The translations under genes were made by a program, and so were the position numbers. The notes below the pieces were generated by a model. That model was not told the DNA's origin. It made no database searches and saw nothing but the letters and a program-made list of their open reading frames with translations. This document shows positions 17,386 to 26,970 of a stretch of 64,000 nt of DNA, piece by piece. How positions within the stretch are numbered: position 1 is the first letter of the stretch; every line of letters begins with the position of its first letter. The DNA comes from an uncultured Bacillota bacterium (lineage in GTDB: Bacteria; Bacillota; Clostridia; Peptostreptococcales; Anaerovoracaceae): contig CAKMKG010000032.1 of the NCBI GenBank assembly GCA_927441425.1, forward strand, positions 1 to 64,000, given 5' to 3'.

Positions 17386-18633
17386 ATGCATGAAGGGAAA
17401 GATTTAAAAGTTGGGATCGGGTTTGCAACTGGAAGAAAGAGTTTTCAGAAAGCACTAAGAACCAATATACACAACTGGAAGGAATTCGGTTTGGTTGATA
17501 ACGATCAAATCAGTTTAAATCTCTTTGTTGCATATGATCTTAAATACAATAAAACCATAGTATCGGATTATACCAATGTACCCATGGAACTGGCCGATCA
17601 GCTTGATAGCAGCACGTTTATCGGAAGCGCTTCAATGAAAGAAGAAATGGACTATCTGATTCGAGAAAACGTGATTGATTTGAATGAAACCGGTAAAATA
17701 TTTGGGGTAGGGTATGCAGCAAAGCGTAATGCGCTGATGTACTACGCGATAAAAAACAGGATCGATTATTTGGTTTTTATAGACGATGATGAATACCCGA
17801 TGGCAGTTACTAAAAAACATAAAACTGCACTTTGGGGAGGGCAGGATATTCTGTCAAATCATATAAAACATATTGCGCAAGCAGATATCACCCACGGGCA
17901 TCACTGCGGCTATGTATCCCCTGTTCCTTACGTGGAATTTAATGACACGTTGAAGGAAGACGACTTTCGTATTTTTATTGAGGCGATCAGCAATGAAATC
18001 ATTAACTGGGAGACCCTGAAAAGCATTATGGAAAACGGTGGAGCAACCTATGCAGATGTTGACGTATTGACGAGTGATAGCGCGACAGAGGTGGAGGAAG
18101 TCAATCACGCCAAATTTATTTCGGGTGCCAATCTATGTATTAACCTTAGAAATCCTAACCGGGTATTCCCATTTTATAATCCGCCGGGAGCGAGAGGCGA
18201 GGATACGTTTTTAAGTACCTGCCTAAGCGAACGGAAAGTATTACGCGTACCGTGCTACGCATTCCACGACGGCTTTTCCACCTACAAGGATCTCTTGGAA
18301 GGTGCACTCCCCATCCGATTGAAGTTCATCAAAGCTGATAATGAACATGTTACTACTCGGTTTTACAAGGCGTGTATCGGGTGGATTCGCTATAAGCCGT
18401 TACTGCTCTATATCACACAGCCGGATAGTTATGAGGAGAAAATAAAAAAGATGCGGGAGCAGCTTTATGAGACTTTGCCAAAGGTCTGTAAATACTTTAA
18501 TGAACCGGATTTTATTCATGTTGCAGCTGAAATGGAGAAGTATCATAAAAATGTTAAAAGGCATTATGCTGAATTTATTGAAACGCAGCGTATTTGGGCA
18601 AAAATAATGGAGCACTTTGCAAAACGAATTTAA
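17386..18633 (+). CDS. Glycosyltransferase-like protein (GT-A fold suspected)
   Basis: 415 residues, ATG at 17386 preceded by AAGGAGGG. The N-terminal half has the layout of a GT-A nucleotide-sugar transferase: an opening strand KVGIGFATGRKS, then KRNALMYYAI, then the acidic cluster YLVFIDDDEYP (about 124-134), which resembles the metal-binding DxD site. Later FISGANLCINL and PPGARGEDTFLS resemble the acceptor-side loop with its catalytic acid. No signal peptide or membrane segment is visible, so it is cytosolic. The acceptor and sugar are unknown. It closes the run that includes the GH26-like hydrolase and ends at a terminator. Confidence 0.65.
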   Translation: MHEGKDLKVGIGFATGRKSFQKALRTNIHNWKEFGLVDNDQISLNLFVAYDLKYNKTIVSDYTNVPMELADQLDSSTFIGSASMKEEMDYLIRENVIDLNETGKIFGVGYAAKRNALMYYAIKNRIDYLVFIDDDEYPMAVTKKHKTALWGGQDILSNHIKHIAQADITHGHHCGYVSPVPYVEFNDTLKEDDFRIFIEAISNEIINWETLKSIMENGGATYADVDVLTSDSATEVEEVNHAKFISGANLCINLRNPNRVFPFYNPPGARGEDTFLSTCLSERKVLRVPCYAFHDGFSTYKDLLEGALPIRLKFIKADNEHVTTRFYKACIGWIRYKPLLLYITQPDSYEEKIKKMREQLYETLPKVCKYFNEPDFIHVAAEMEKYHKNVKRHYAEFIETQRIWAKIMEHFAKRI

Positions 18634-18674
18634 TTGGAGGCCGTTATTTCAATATAAAATAAAATAAAATCTTA

Positions 18675-18700
18675 GACCCCCGAAATCACCTTCGGGGGTC
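18675..18700. terminator. Bidirectional terminator between convergent genes
   Basis: GACCCCCGAA (18675-18684) pairs perfectly with TTCGGGGGTC (18691-18700) around a 6-base loop. T-rich sequence follows on the plus strand and A-rich sequence precedes it, so it can end both flanking genes. Confidence 0.88.
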
Positions 18701-18726
18701 TTATTATAAACACTGCAGGTTTCGTT

Positions 18727-19218
18727 TTATGCAGGGTTGTTATCAACAGCTAAAGCACTTAAGGTCGCATTGTTGACGGTTAATCCAGGTGTTATATCGA
18801 TGATTGAGTTGGTCGAGAGATGCACAGAATAGGTGTATAGGCCGGCAGCAACGTTATTGTCAAAGAATTGGAAGCCAAAAGCCTCTGCCTCAAGAACAGT
18901 AACCAGGGTAGAGAACGTGTAAGTCGAACCGACGTTTACAGGAGCGCCGCCGTTAAGGCTTCTTGTTAGTTCAAAGTTCAAGGTTACGGATATCCCGACA
19001 GGTAAACTGATAATGCTGCTGAACGTTAATAATACAGCAGGATCGGTCATTCCGTTCGTGTCAATTGTAACATCAACAACATTAATTGGGTCTGCTAATA
19101 AAGTCGTAATAATCGGGAGCGGACCGGCTCCGCCTGTTGAAGCATTTAATTGTACTACTTTCCTCGGCCGCGGGCAATTCCCGCCTGCAATTGGTGAGCC
19201 ATAACAATAGTTATACAT
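18727..19218 (-). CDS. Secreted/spore-type hypothetical protein, DUF4489-like
   Basis: 163 residues, ATG at 19218 with AAGGAAGAG upstream. No signal peptide or membrane helix is evident. The protein is rich in Thr, Ser, Val and Asn and looks like an all-beta domain. The segments VDVTIDTNGMTDPAVLLTFS and LNFELTRSLNGG resemble clostridial DUF4489 proteins, whose function is unknown; I make this match from memory with moderate certainty. Such proteins are abundant in spore formers and may be surface or exosporium components. It is a single-gene unit between two terminators. Confidence 0.6.
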   Translation of the reverse strand: MYNYCYGSPIAGGNCPRPRKVVQLNASTGGAGPLPIITTLLADPINVVDVTIDTNGMTDPAVLLTFSSIISLPVGISVTLNFELTRSLNGGAPVNVGSTYTFSTLVTVLEAEAFGFQFFDNNVAAGLYTYSVHLSTNSIIDITPGLTVNNATLSALAVDNNPA

Positions 19219-19354
19219 TTTTCTCTTCCTTTATTTTAAATTTAGGATATTGAATCATAAAAGTTTCCCATCTAGAGCCTTTATGATTTTAACCCCTTCG
19301 ATATATGATATGAAAAAAAGCAATTTCTGCTTCCTCTCCGACTATTAAAAAAAA

Positions 19355-19401
19355 AGAAATGCCCTTCTGGGCATTTCTGGAACACACCATCTCGGTGTGT
19401 T
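19355..19401 (-). terminator. Tandem hairpin terminator of gpmI
   Basis: Two hairpins sit just past the gpmI stop: AACACACC/GGTGTGTT (19381-19401) and AGAAATGCCC/GGGCATTTCT (19355-19378). The second is followed on the reverse strand by a run of nine T. Confidence 0.88.
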
Positions 19402-19409
19402 TTTTGCTG

Positions 19410-20951
19410 TTAACGGAGAAGCAGACTGTGGCCGGTCATTTCCGCTGGCTTATCGATCCCCATCAAATCTAGAAGGGTAGGGGCTACATCGGCTAGAATT
19501 CCTCCCTCTGAAAGGGCAATGGGATCCTTTGATATGACGAGAAGAGGGACCGGATTCAGAGAATGAGCAGTAATCGTATTTCCTGAATCATCTGCCATAC
19601 AATCTGCATTGCCATGATCTGCCGTTAAAAGTACCTGTCCATCCAGTGCTAATACGGCGTCGATCACATGTGGAATGCATTCATCAAGGGCTTCGATTGC
19701 CTTCACTGTCGCAGGAATACTGCCGGTATGGCCTACCATGTCAGGATTTGCGAAATTTAGTACGATCACATCGTAGTAATTTTCTTTTATCATTTCTATC
19801 ACTTTTTCCGTAACGAGATATGCGCTCATTTCCGGCTGCAGATCGTAGGTTGCCACCTTTGGAGAAGGAATCAGGATGCGTTCCTCTCCATTGTTCGGTG
19901 CTTCCACACCGCCGTTGAAGAAGAACGTCACATGGGCATATTTTTCTGTCTCTGCGATTCGGAGCTGCTTCAGCTCCAACTGAGATAGATACTCACCTAA
20001 TGTATTTTTCAGGGATTGCGGCGGGAATGCGACATGAACGTTGGGCATTTCCGCATCATACTGGGTCAAGCATACATAGCACAGATTGGATATCACCTTT
20101 GTTCTATTAAACCCGTTGAATTTCGGATCCACAAAGCATCTTGTGATTTCTCTTGATCTGTCTGGTCTGAAATTGAACATGATAATGGAATCGTTATCCT
20201 GAACGGTGATCGCTTCTCCGTTCTCCTTGCAGATGAGGGTCGGAAGGACGAACTCATCATTTTCACCTTTTTCATAGGAATTTTCCAGCGCAGCAGCAGC
20301 ACTTCCCGCCTTTTCTCCAACTCCAAGGGTCATTGCATCATAGAATTTCTGTACCCGTTCCCACCGATTATCTCGATCCATACCGTAATACCTGCCGGAA
20401 ATCAATACGATTTGACCAAGGCCTGCATGGATAAGGTATTCTTCCAGCAGTGCAAAGTAAGTTCCGGCACTTCGGGGAGGGACGTCTCTTCCGTCGAGCA
20501 GTGCGTGGATATACAGATTTTTGACTCCTTTTTCCTTTGCCATGTCAACTAAGGCATAAAGGTGAGTTAAATGACTGTGAACGCCGCCGTCGGAGACCAG
20601 TCCAAGCAAATGCAGTGCAGAATTATTGATCACCGCATGCTCCATCGCAGTTTCCAAGGCTGTATTATGAAAGAACAAACCTTCTTTGATTTCCTTCGTG
20701 ATTTTCGTGAGTTCCTGATAAACGACACGCCCGGCTCCCATATTAAGGTGACCGACCTCCGAATTACCCATCTGCCCCTCCGGCAGGCCTACGTCCATAC
20801 CGCTGGCACCGATAGTGGTGTTGGGATACCGGTTGAAAAGCGCATCGATATTTTTTTTATTCGCTTGATTTATCGCATTCCCATGACATTCTGAACTTAT
20901 GCCGTAACCGTCAAGGATCATTAATAGATTTGGTTTCACTCTTAACTTCAT
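19410..20951 (-). CDS. gpmI: 2,3-bisphosphoglycerate-independent phosphoglycerate mutase
   Basis: 513 residues, the usual family size. ATG at 20951 is chosen because AAGGAG lies 7 bases upstream and the protein then opens MKLRVKPNLLMILDGYG; the frame extends 29 codons further but without support. Metal and phosphoserine motifs are present: ILDGYG near the N-terminus, MGNSEVGH containing the phosphorylated serine, SGRYYGMDRD, and LLTADHGNAD. It interconverts 3- and 2-phosphoglycerate, the one lower-glycolysis step missing from the gap-pgk-tpiA-eno run at 54-58 kb. The leader contains a short hairpin (20977-20993) and TATAAT lies farther upstream. Confidence 0.95.
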   Translation of the reverse strand: MKLRVKPNLLMILDGYGISSECHGNAINQANKKNIDALFNRYPNTTIGASGMDVGLPEGQMGNSEVGHLNMGAGRVVYQELTKITKEIKEGLFFHNTALETAMEHAVINNSALHLLGLVSDGGVHSHLTHLYALVDMAKEKGVKNLYIHALLDGRDVPPRSAGTYFALLEEYLIHAGLGQIVLISGRYYGMDRDNRWERVQKFYDAMTLGVGEKAGSAAAALENSYEKGENDEFVLPTLICKENGEAITVQDNDSIIMFNFRPDRSREITRCFVDPKFNGFNRTKVISNLCYVCLTQYDAEMPNVHVAFPPQSLKNTLGEYLSQLELKQLRIAETEKYAHVTFFFNGGVEAPNNGEERILIPSPKVATYDLQPEMSAYLVTEKVIEMIKENYYDVIVLNFANPDMVGHTGSIPATVKAIEALDECIPHVIDAVLALDGQVLLTADHGNADCMADDSGNTITAHSLNPVPLLVISKDPIALSEGGILADVAPTLLDLMGIDKPAEMTGHSLLLR

Positions 20952-21099
20952 AAAAATCTCCTTAATACTTCGCCAACACTTCTTCATGAAGTGATACTTA
21001 TGTATTATATCAAAATTAAAAAATAAAATATATAGCATGGATAAAAATTTTGGTATAATAGAATGGAGTCAAAAAACGAAGGCATGTTTTGGAGGGGTT

Positions 21100-22701
21100 A
21101 TGAGTAAAAAAACATTTTTAAGGGGAGCAGCAGTTTTAGGGGTTGCAGGATTACTTGTGCAGGTAATGGGGGCAATCTTCAGAATTCCTCTCGGTAATAT
21201 CATAGGGGATGAGGGTATGGGTTATTATCAGACTGCATATCCGATTTACGTCTTTCTTCTGGTCTTTTCCACAAATGGCGCACCAGCGGCTATCTCAAAG
21301 ATGACCTCCGAGCGGGTTGCCTTGGGACACTACTCTGAGGCTCACCGAGTCTTTAAACTTTCCTTTATTCTCATGTTCGCATTAGGCATTGTTGCCTCAT
21401 CTATATTTTTCTTTGGCGCGGAATTCATCGTTAATGCTTTAAAGAATCCTGGGGCCTATTATGCAATGGTCATGATCGCGCCTGCATTGCTTTTCGTACC
21501 CCTCATGGCTGTCTTTCGTGGATATTTTCAAGGCCTGCAGCAAATGGAACCGACTGCGGTATCACAGCTCGTGGAACAAGCCGTCAGAGTAGCCATCGGA
21601 TTGACTCTGGCTGTCATTCTGGTTCCCAAGGGAATTGAGTATGCCGCTGCCGGCGCAACGATCGGGACAAGCATCGGTCCAATCGCTGGGGTGGTCATGC
21701 TGGTAATCATCTATTATATGAGGAGAAAGAAACTTCATCAGGAAATTGAAAAGAATCAGGGGGTCGAGAAGGAGCGGGCAGGAAAAATTCTGGGAACGCT
21801 TGCAGCCATCGCAATCCCTATAACCATTGGGGTATCCATTATGCCCATTATGAATATTGTCGACGTAGCTATAGTGATGCGTCGGCTGCAGGATATCGGC
21901 TTCAGCCCGGAAAATGCAAATGCACTTTATGGACAGTTGACCGGCATGGCCGGGCCTGTGATCAATGTCCCAATGGCTCTGGCCTTAAGTATCGCGCTGA
22001 GCATCGTTCCGGCGATTGCGGCGGCAAATAGTGTCGGAGATATGGATTTTCTGAACATGAACGTACGCCTCGGTCTGCGTACGGCAATGATTATTGGTGT
22101 ACCTTGTACCTTTGGACTTATGGCATTGGCAGAACCCATCATGCTTTTAATTTATCCGATGCAGGCGGAAAGCGCATCCAGCGCTGCGCCTTGCCTCTTT
22201 ATTCTTTCCATAGGGATCATATTCCTATGCGTTGCACAAACAATGGCGGGTATCCTCCAGGGACTGGGGCGGCCTTATATCGCGGTTGTCTCTCTGGGCA
22301 TTGGGGTTGTTGTGAAGGCTGTCTCAACGTTTATCTTAACAGGTATGCCGGGGCTTGATGTACAGGGTGCAGCCATTGGTAGCTCACTGGCTTTTGGCGT
22401 GATCGGAGTCCTTAACTTTATGGCAGTCAAGAAGTATACGGGAACAAAGTTCGATGCCAAATTATCTGTTTGGAAGCCATTGTTTTCAGGGATCGTAATG
22501 AGCATCGTCGTTTTGGTGATATATTATCTATGCAGAAATATCATCGGGAATAGTTTGTCAACGGCGTTGGCTATCTGCCTTGGGGCTGCTGTTTACGGGA
22601 TCATGCTTCTGAGGACGAAAGCCATCGAAGCCCGTGAAATTAAGCTTTTTCCAAAAGGGGAAAAGCTTGAACGACTTTTAACGAAATTGAAATTGATCTA
22701 A
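21100..22701 (+). CDS. SpoVB/MurJ-type polysaccharide flippase
   Basis: 533 residues. ATG at 21100 follows TTGGAGGGG; a longer frame from 21037 lacks a ribosome site. About 14 hydrophobic segments give the multidrug/oligosaccharidyl-lipid/polysaccharide exporter fold. The opening SKKTFLRGAAVLGVAGLLVQ and IFRIPLGNIIGDEGMGYYQ are typical of stage V sporulation protein B and its Firmicute paralogues, which flip lipid-linked cell wall or spore cortex precursors. Whether this copy is sporulation-specific cannot be read from sequence. addA starts 21 bases later, suggesting co-transcription. Confidence 0.88.
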   Translation: MSKKTFLRGAAVLGVAGLLVQVMGAIFRIPLGNIIGDEGMGYYQTAYPIYVFLLVFSTNGAPAAISKMTSERVALGHYSEAHRVFKLSFILMFALGIVASSIFFFGAEFIVNALKNPGAYYAMVMIAPALLFVPLMAVFRGYFQGLQQMEPTAVSQLVEQAVRVAIGLTLAVILVPKGIEYAAAGATIGTSIGPIAGVVMLVIIYYMRRKKLHQEIEKNQGVEKERAGKILGTLAAIAIPITIGVSIMPIMNIVDVAIVMRRLQDIGFSPENANALYGQLTGMAGPVINVPMALALSIALSIVPAIAAANSVGDMDFLNMNVRLGLRTAMIIGVPCTFGLMALAEPIMLLIYPMQAESASSAAPCLFILSIGIIFLCVAQTMAGILQGLGRPYIAVVSLGIGVVVKAVSTFILTGMPGLDVQGAAIGSSLAFGVIGVLNFMAVKKYTGTKFDAKLSVWKPLFSGIVMSIVVLVIYYLCRNIIGNSLSTALAICLGAAVYGIMLLRTKAIEAREIKLFPKGEKLERLLTKLKLI

Positions 22702-22722
22702 ATTACAGCAGCAGGTGAAAAA

Positions 22723-25700
22723 ATGAAATGGACAAAAGAACAACAGGAAGCAATCGAGATCAGAAGCAAGAATATCCTCGTTTCTGCGGCGGCAGGCTCG
22801 GGAAAAACGGCAGTTCTTGTTGAGAGAATCAAGCAGCTGATTCTTCTGGACCAGGTTCCCCTTGATCATATGCTGATTGTGACCTTCAGCAATGCCGCAG
22901 CATCGGAGATGCGAGAAAAGATTGTTACAGCGATCTCAAAGGAATTGGATGAATCGACAAAGAATACAGCCTTTCTGAGAGAGCAGCTCAATCTGATTCA
23001 TCGAGCCAACATTAGCACCTTTCATGCATTTTCCATGGAGGTGATCCGACGTTATTTCTATCTCCTCGATATCGAACCCAATTTTAAAATATGTGATGAA
23101 GCTCAGAAAACAATCCTGCAAGCAGATGCGATGGAACAGTTGTTCAGCAACCTGTTCGAATCCTGCAATCAGGATTTCATTGACTTTCTGAGCAAATTTG
23201 CCATGACCAAAAATGATAACGCAGTTAAGGAAATGATCTATGAGGCACACAACTTTATCCAGAGCATACCGGATTCTTTTCTATGGCTCAGAGCGCGGGC
23301 AGAAGAGCTCGCCGGTTCAAAGGAAGCCTTTGAGAAAAGCGAGGCATTTCGCGAGATAAACGGCGAAATAAATAGAAACCTTGTTCTGGCGGAGCGTTGT
23401 TTTGCAAAAGTGGGGGAGATGCTGGAGGACAAGGGTATCTCTAGTCTGGCAGCAAAATGGAAGCTTGAAAGCGAAACCCTGGAGGGCCTAAGGTACGGCC
23501 ATGAAACCTTACCATTTGACGAATTTGGCAGCTTGATCTCCGAAGTGAAATTCCAGACTTACACTGCTTCGAAAGAGGAAAAGGAAATCTATGAGGAAGT
23601 AAAGGAAGCCGTCTCTTCCCTTCGGGATCAGGGGAAGGCTATCATCAGGAAGCTGATGGCCCAATATTTCTCCAGACCGATCTCGTCTTACACAGAAGAT
23701 ATGAACAGAACCTATCCGGATGGGTTGTACCTCTGCACGTTGGTTGAAGAATTCGACAAGCTTTACAAGGAGCGGAAGCAAAATAAAGGATTGATCGATT
23801 TTAGTGATATCGAGCATTATGCCTTGGCTGTGCTTTCCAGAGAAGAGGCAGCGGCAGAGTACCGAAAAAAATTCGACTATATCTTCATTGATGAATATCA
23901 GGACAGCAATATCGTTCAGGAAACACTGATTGGAAAAATAAAGAGAACGAATAATCTCTTTATGGTAGGTGACGTCAAACAGAGTATCTATAAGTTTCGA
24001 CTGGCGGAGCCTGAAATTTTCATTGCCAAATATGAGGCCTTTCAACAGAATAAGATGGAAGAAGATATCAAGCTGGACCTGAATAAAAATTTCAGAAGTA
24101 AAGGCCGTATTATCACCGCTGTCAATGATATTTTTAGCCAGATTATGACGAAGGATCTTTCCGGTCTGGAATATGATGAAGCTGCCGCACTCTACCAAGG
24201 TCAGCCCTATGAAGGAGAGCTGGATTATCCCGTCGAACTGCAGATCGTCGATGACATGCAGCTAGACGGCTTAATCCTAGACGATGAAATCAAGGAGATG
24301 AAAAAAGCTGAAATTGAAGCATACGCTGCTGCACAGCTTATCCGGGAATCAAAGGGCCGAATGATTTATGACGGAAAAAGAGGAATGGAACGGCCCATCA
24401 CCAACAAGGATATCGTGATTCTGCTACGCAGTGCGAAAGGGTATGCAGAGATCTATTATGAAGCATTAATGAAAGAAGGGATTCCGGCGTTCATGGACAC
24501 GAGTGACGGCTATTTTGATACACTGGAAGTCGAGATTTTTTTAAACCTTCTCCGCATCATCGATAACCGGAAACAAGATATCCCATTGCTTAGCATTTTA
24601 CGTTCCCCAATGTTCGGGTATACGATGGAGGAACTGATTCAAATAAGGATTCACAGGAAAGAGGGGACCTTTTATCAGACCTTCAGGGAATATGCTGAGG
24701 AGGGAAAAGATGAATCTCTACAGAGGAAGTGTGCAGCCGCCCTTACTCAAATCGGTAAATGGAAGAAAGAAGCACCGCTGATGCCCCTTGAAGATTTCCT
24801 ATGGATGCTGATCCGTGAAACGGGATATTATGAATATATCGGCGGGATTCCCGGAGGGAGCCAGCGTCAGGCAAATCTAAGAGCACTGGTGGATAAGGCA
24901 GTGCAGTTTCAGAGTAGTCAGATGAAGGGACTTTTCGGTTTCATCAAATATATTGAAGCCATTAAGAAAAGGAACGTGCCTATGGGACAGGTGAAGCTGT
25001 TGGGTGAAAACGATGATGTAGTCAGGATCATGACGATTCATAAAAGCAAAGGGCTTGAGTTTCCGTTGGTTCTGGTAGGAGGGTTGGGGAAACGCTTCAA
25101 TCGGGACAGCGACACCTATCAGGTCAGCCTTCATAAGGACATTGGTTTTGGAATCCGGTTCGTGGATCAGGAGAACTCCTGCTATAAAAAAACCATCATA
25201 CAGACAGCCATCGATCAGAAAAAGAGAAGGGAAAGTATGGCGGAGGAGCTTCGGATTCTATATGTTGCATTTACTAGGGCAATGGACAAGCTTATTCTTC
25301 TGGGGACCATGAAGGATATTGATGCTGCCATGGAAGCCTGTTCCATCCGGGGCTGCAGTGATTTTTCCGGTGCAAGATCCTATCTTGATTTTCTGATACC
25401 GGCATTGGAGCATACGAATATCATTTATCGGAAATCAAACCGAGGAGATATCAACTATCGAAAAGAGAAAACGGAGCGAAAGAAAAATGATATCCGCCGG
25501 CTGATCCTTGGGGGAGCATGGGGGGATGCAGGCAGAGAAGATTTAAAACGGGAAATTCAAAAACGCCTTGGCTATGAATATAGCCATCCGGAAGCCCTTC
25601 AGTTGAAATCAAAGTTTTCTGTTTCCGAACTGAGCAGGCTGGCAAAAGTGCAAGGTGAGGAGCAGAATCCTGCGCAGAAGAAAGCCCGTGAATGGGAAGG

Positions 25701-26289
25701 GAAGGCTGTTACCGTCTTGGATACACCGAAGTATACTAGGCAAGGGAACAGATTTACAGGAGCTGAAAAGGGCACCATTTTACATAAGGTAATGGAACAG
25801 CTTGACTTCAGCCAAATAGCAGTAATATGGAGCTTAAACGGCGGCAACGACAAGAAAAGAGAAGCCATAGCGGGAGTTGTGGAGGATCTGGTGGAGCGGG
25901 AAATCTTGACAGAGGAAGAAGCAAGCGTTGTATCCTATCAAAAGATCATCGGCTTCTTCGATTCTGAAATCGGCAAGCGGGCCTGCAGGGCAGAAAAGAT
26001 TTACAAAGAAGTTTCCTTCAATATTAAGAAGAAGCTATCCGGTGAGACGATTATCGTTCAGGGAACCATTGACTGTTACTTTGAAGAGAGGGAGCGATAC
26101 ATCCTTCTAGACTATAAATCCAACTATGTCAGCGATGGAGAAGACGAGACGGAAATCAAGCACGTCACCGAGGGATACCGGACGCAATTAAGTTTATATA
26201 AAGAGGCGCTGGAGAAAATACGCGGTATCCGTGTGGAAGAGACGTATCTCTATTTGTTCAGCATCGGCAGAGGAATACGAATTGATTAA
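22723..26289 (+). CDS. addA: ATP-dependent helicase/nuclease subunit A
   Basis: 1188 residues, the family's usual length. It is a UvrD-type helicase: Walker A SAAAGSGKTAVL (Lys28), Walker B IFIDEYQDSN (around 387-396), VGDVKQSIYKFRLAEP, IMTIHKSKGLEFPLVL and LYVAFTRAMDKLIL. The C-terminus carries the RecB-like nuclease with GTIDCYFE and LLDYKSNYV (Asp1130, Lys1132). With AddB it resects double-strand breaks to load recombinase. AddB normally lies immediately upstream in Firmicutes, but here the upstream gene is a flippase and no addB is present in the window. Confidence 0.95.
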   Translation: MKWTKEQQEAIEIRSKNILVSAAAGSGKTAVLVERIKQLILLDQVPLDHMLIVTFSNAAASEMREKIVTAISKELDESTKNTAFLREQLNLIHRANISTFHAFSMEVIRRYFYLLDIEPNFKICDEAQKTILQADAMEQLFSNLFESCNQDFIDFLSKFAMTKNDNAVKEMIYEAHNFIQSIPDSFLWLRARAEELAGSKEAFEKSEAFREINGEINRNLVLAERCFAKVGEMLEDKGISSLAAKWKLESETLEGLRYGHETLPFDEFGSLISEVKFQTYTASKEEKEIYEEVKEAVSSLRDQGKAIIRKLMAQYFSRPISSYTEDMNRTYPDGLYLCTLVEEFDKLYKERKQNKGLIDFSDIEHYALAVLSREEAAAEYRKKFDYIFIDEYQDSNIVQETLIGKIKRTNNLFMVGDVKQSIYKFRLAEPEIFIAKYEAFQQNKMEEDIKLDLNKNFRSKGRIITAVNDIFSQIMTKDLSGLEYDEAAALYQGQPYEGELDYPVELQIVDDMQLDGLILDDEIKEMKKAEIEAYAAAQLIRESKGRMIYDGKRGMERPITNKDIVILLRSAKGYAEIYYEALMKEGIPAFMDTSDGYFDTLEVEIFLNLLRIIDNRKQDIPLLSILRSPMFGYTMEELIQIRIHRKEGTFYQTFREYAEEGKDESLQRKCAAALTQIGKWKKEAPLMPLEDFLWMLIRETGYYEYIGGIPGGSQRQANLRALVDKAVQFQSSQMKGLFGFIKYIEAIKKRNVPMGQVKLLGENDDVVRIMTIHKSKGLEFPLVLVGGLGKRFNRDSDTYQVSLHKDIGFGIRFVDQENSCYKKTIIQTAIDQKKRRESMAEELRILYVAFTRAMDKLILLGTMKDIDAAMEACSIRGCSDFSGARSYLDFLIPALEHTNIIYRKSNRGDINYRKEKTERKKNDIRRLILGGAWGDAGREDLKREIQKRLGYEYSHPEALQLKSKFSVSELSRLAKVQGEEQNPAQKKAREWEGKAVTVLDTPKYTRQGNRFTGAEKGTILHKVMEQLDFSQIAVIWSLNGGNDKKREAIAGVVEDLVEREILTEEEASVVSYQKIIGFFDSEIGKRACRAEKIYKEVSFNIKKKLSGETIIVQGTIDCYFEERERYILLDYKSNYVSDGEDETEIKHVTEGYRTQLSLYKEALEKIRGIRVEETYLYLFSIGRGIRID

Positions 26290-26291
26290 AA

Positions 26292-26323
26292 GAAAGAAAG
26301 CAGCCAAGGAACTGCTTTCTTTC
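26292..26323. terminator. Hairpin between convergent addA and gntR genes
   Basis: GAAAGAAAGCAG (26292-26303) pairs perfectly with CTGCTTTCTTTC (26312-26323). Only short T runs flank it, so it is a plausible bidirectional terminator. Confidence 0.7.
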
Positions 26324-26333
26324 GGGTTCACGA

Positions 26334-26960
26334 TTAATTGGTTTGGGCTCTCTGCTTAGCATTGTCAAGATGTATTGATACGGCTGCAATTCCTGCGTCA
26401 ACATCCTTGTTTTGAAAAGCCTCAAATATCGCACGGTGCTCCAGCAGAATGTCATCCAGATAACTTGCGGTATCGTTGAGGGAGGCTGGGCGACTTTGCT
26501 TGATATAGAGCTGGTAGGAGGAGAGGATGTGGTACAGCATTCTGTTATGTGATGCCTTGTAAATCAATTCATGAAAACTCATATTGATATTCATCATTTT
26601 ATCTACATCCTTTTTCTGTGTGTAAAACTCCATAAATTCAAAAGCTTCCTCTAGTTTGCCATATTCTTCTTTGGTGATTCGTTCGATGGCCCACTTCACC
26701 GCCAGCACTTCATAGGATTTACGAAGCGCATACATATCCTGAATATCTTGCGTAGAAAAGCCAACCACGAAAGCGCCCCGATTGGGGATCGTTTCAATAA
26801 AACCCTCCAGTTCAAGCTGACGGAACGCTTCTCTCACCGGAGTACGGCTTACATTGTATTCATCGCAGATCTGCTGCTCGGTGAGTTTTTTTCCTTGCTG
26901 CAGCTTGCCTTGCAGGATGTCTTTTCTAAGACTTGAAAAAAGGTCTGTAGAGAGTGCCAT
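26334..26960 (-). CDS. GntR-family (FCD domain) transcriptional regulator
   Basis: 208 residues. ATG at 26960 (GAGG 8 bases upstream) is preferred to the frame's first ATG 13 codons earlier. The winged helix is at residues 1-65, with CDEYNVSRTPVREAFRQLELEGFI and its GntR signature VSRTPVREA; the rest is an all-helical FCD effector domain with the usual spaced His residues (SFHELIYKASHNR). FCD regulators respond to small carboxylates or sugars. It is the third gene of the aconitase operon, 10 bases after the dehydrogenase. A perfect palindrome typical of GntR operators overlaps the operon promoter, so autoregulated repression, perhaps relieved by a tri- or dicarboxylate, is inferred. Confidence 0.9.
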   Translation of the reverse strand: MALSTDLFSSLRKDILQGKLQQGKKLTEQQICDEYNVSRTPVREAFRQLELEGFIETIPNRGAFVVGFSTQDIQDMYALRKSYEVLAVKWAIERITKEEYGKLEEAFEFMEFYTQKKDVDKMMNINMSFHELIYKASHNRMLYHILSSYQLYIKQSRPASLNDTASYLDDILLEHRAIFEAFQNKDVDAGIAAVSIHLDNAKQRAQTN

Positions 26961-26970
26961 AATAAATTCC

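Noticed and set aside
23509..24198. 229-codon reverse frame inside addA
   Set aside because: It is a shadow of a full-length, motif-complete addA.
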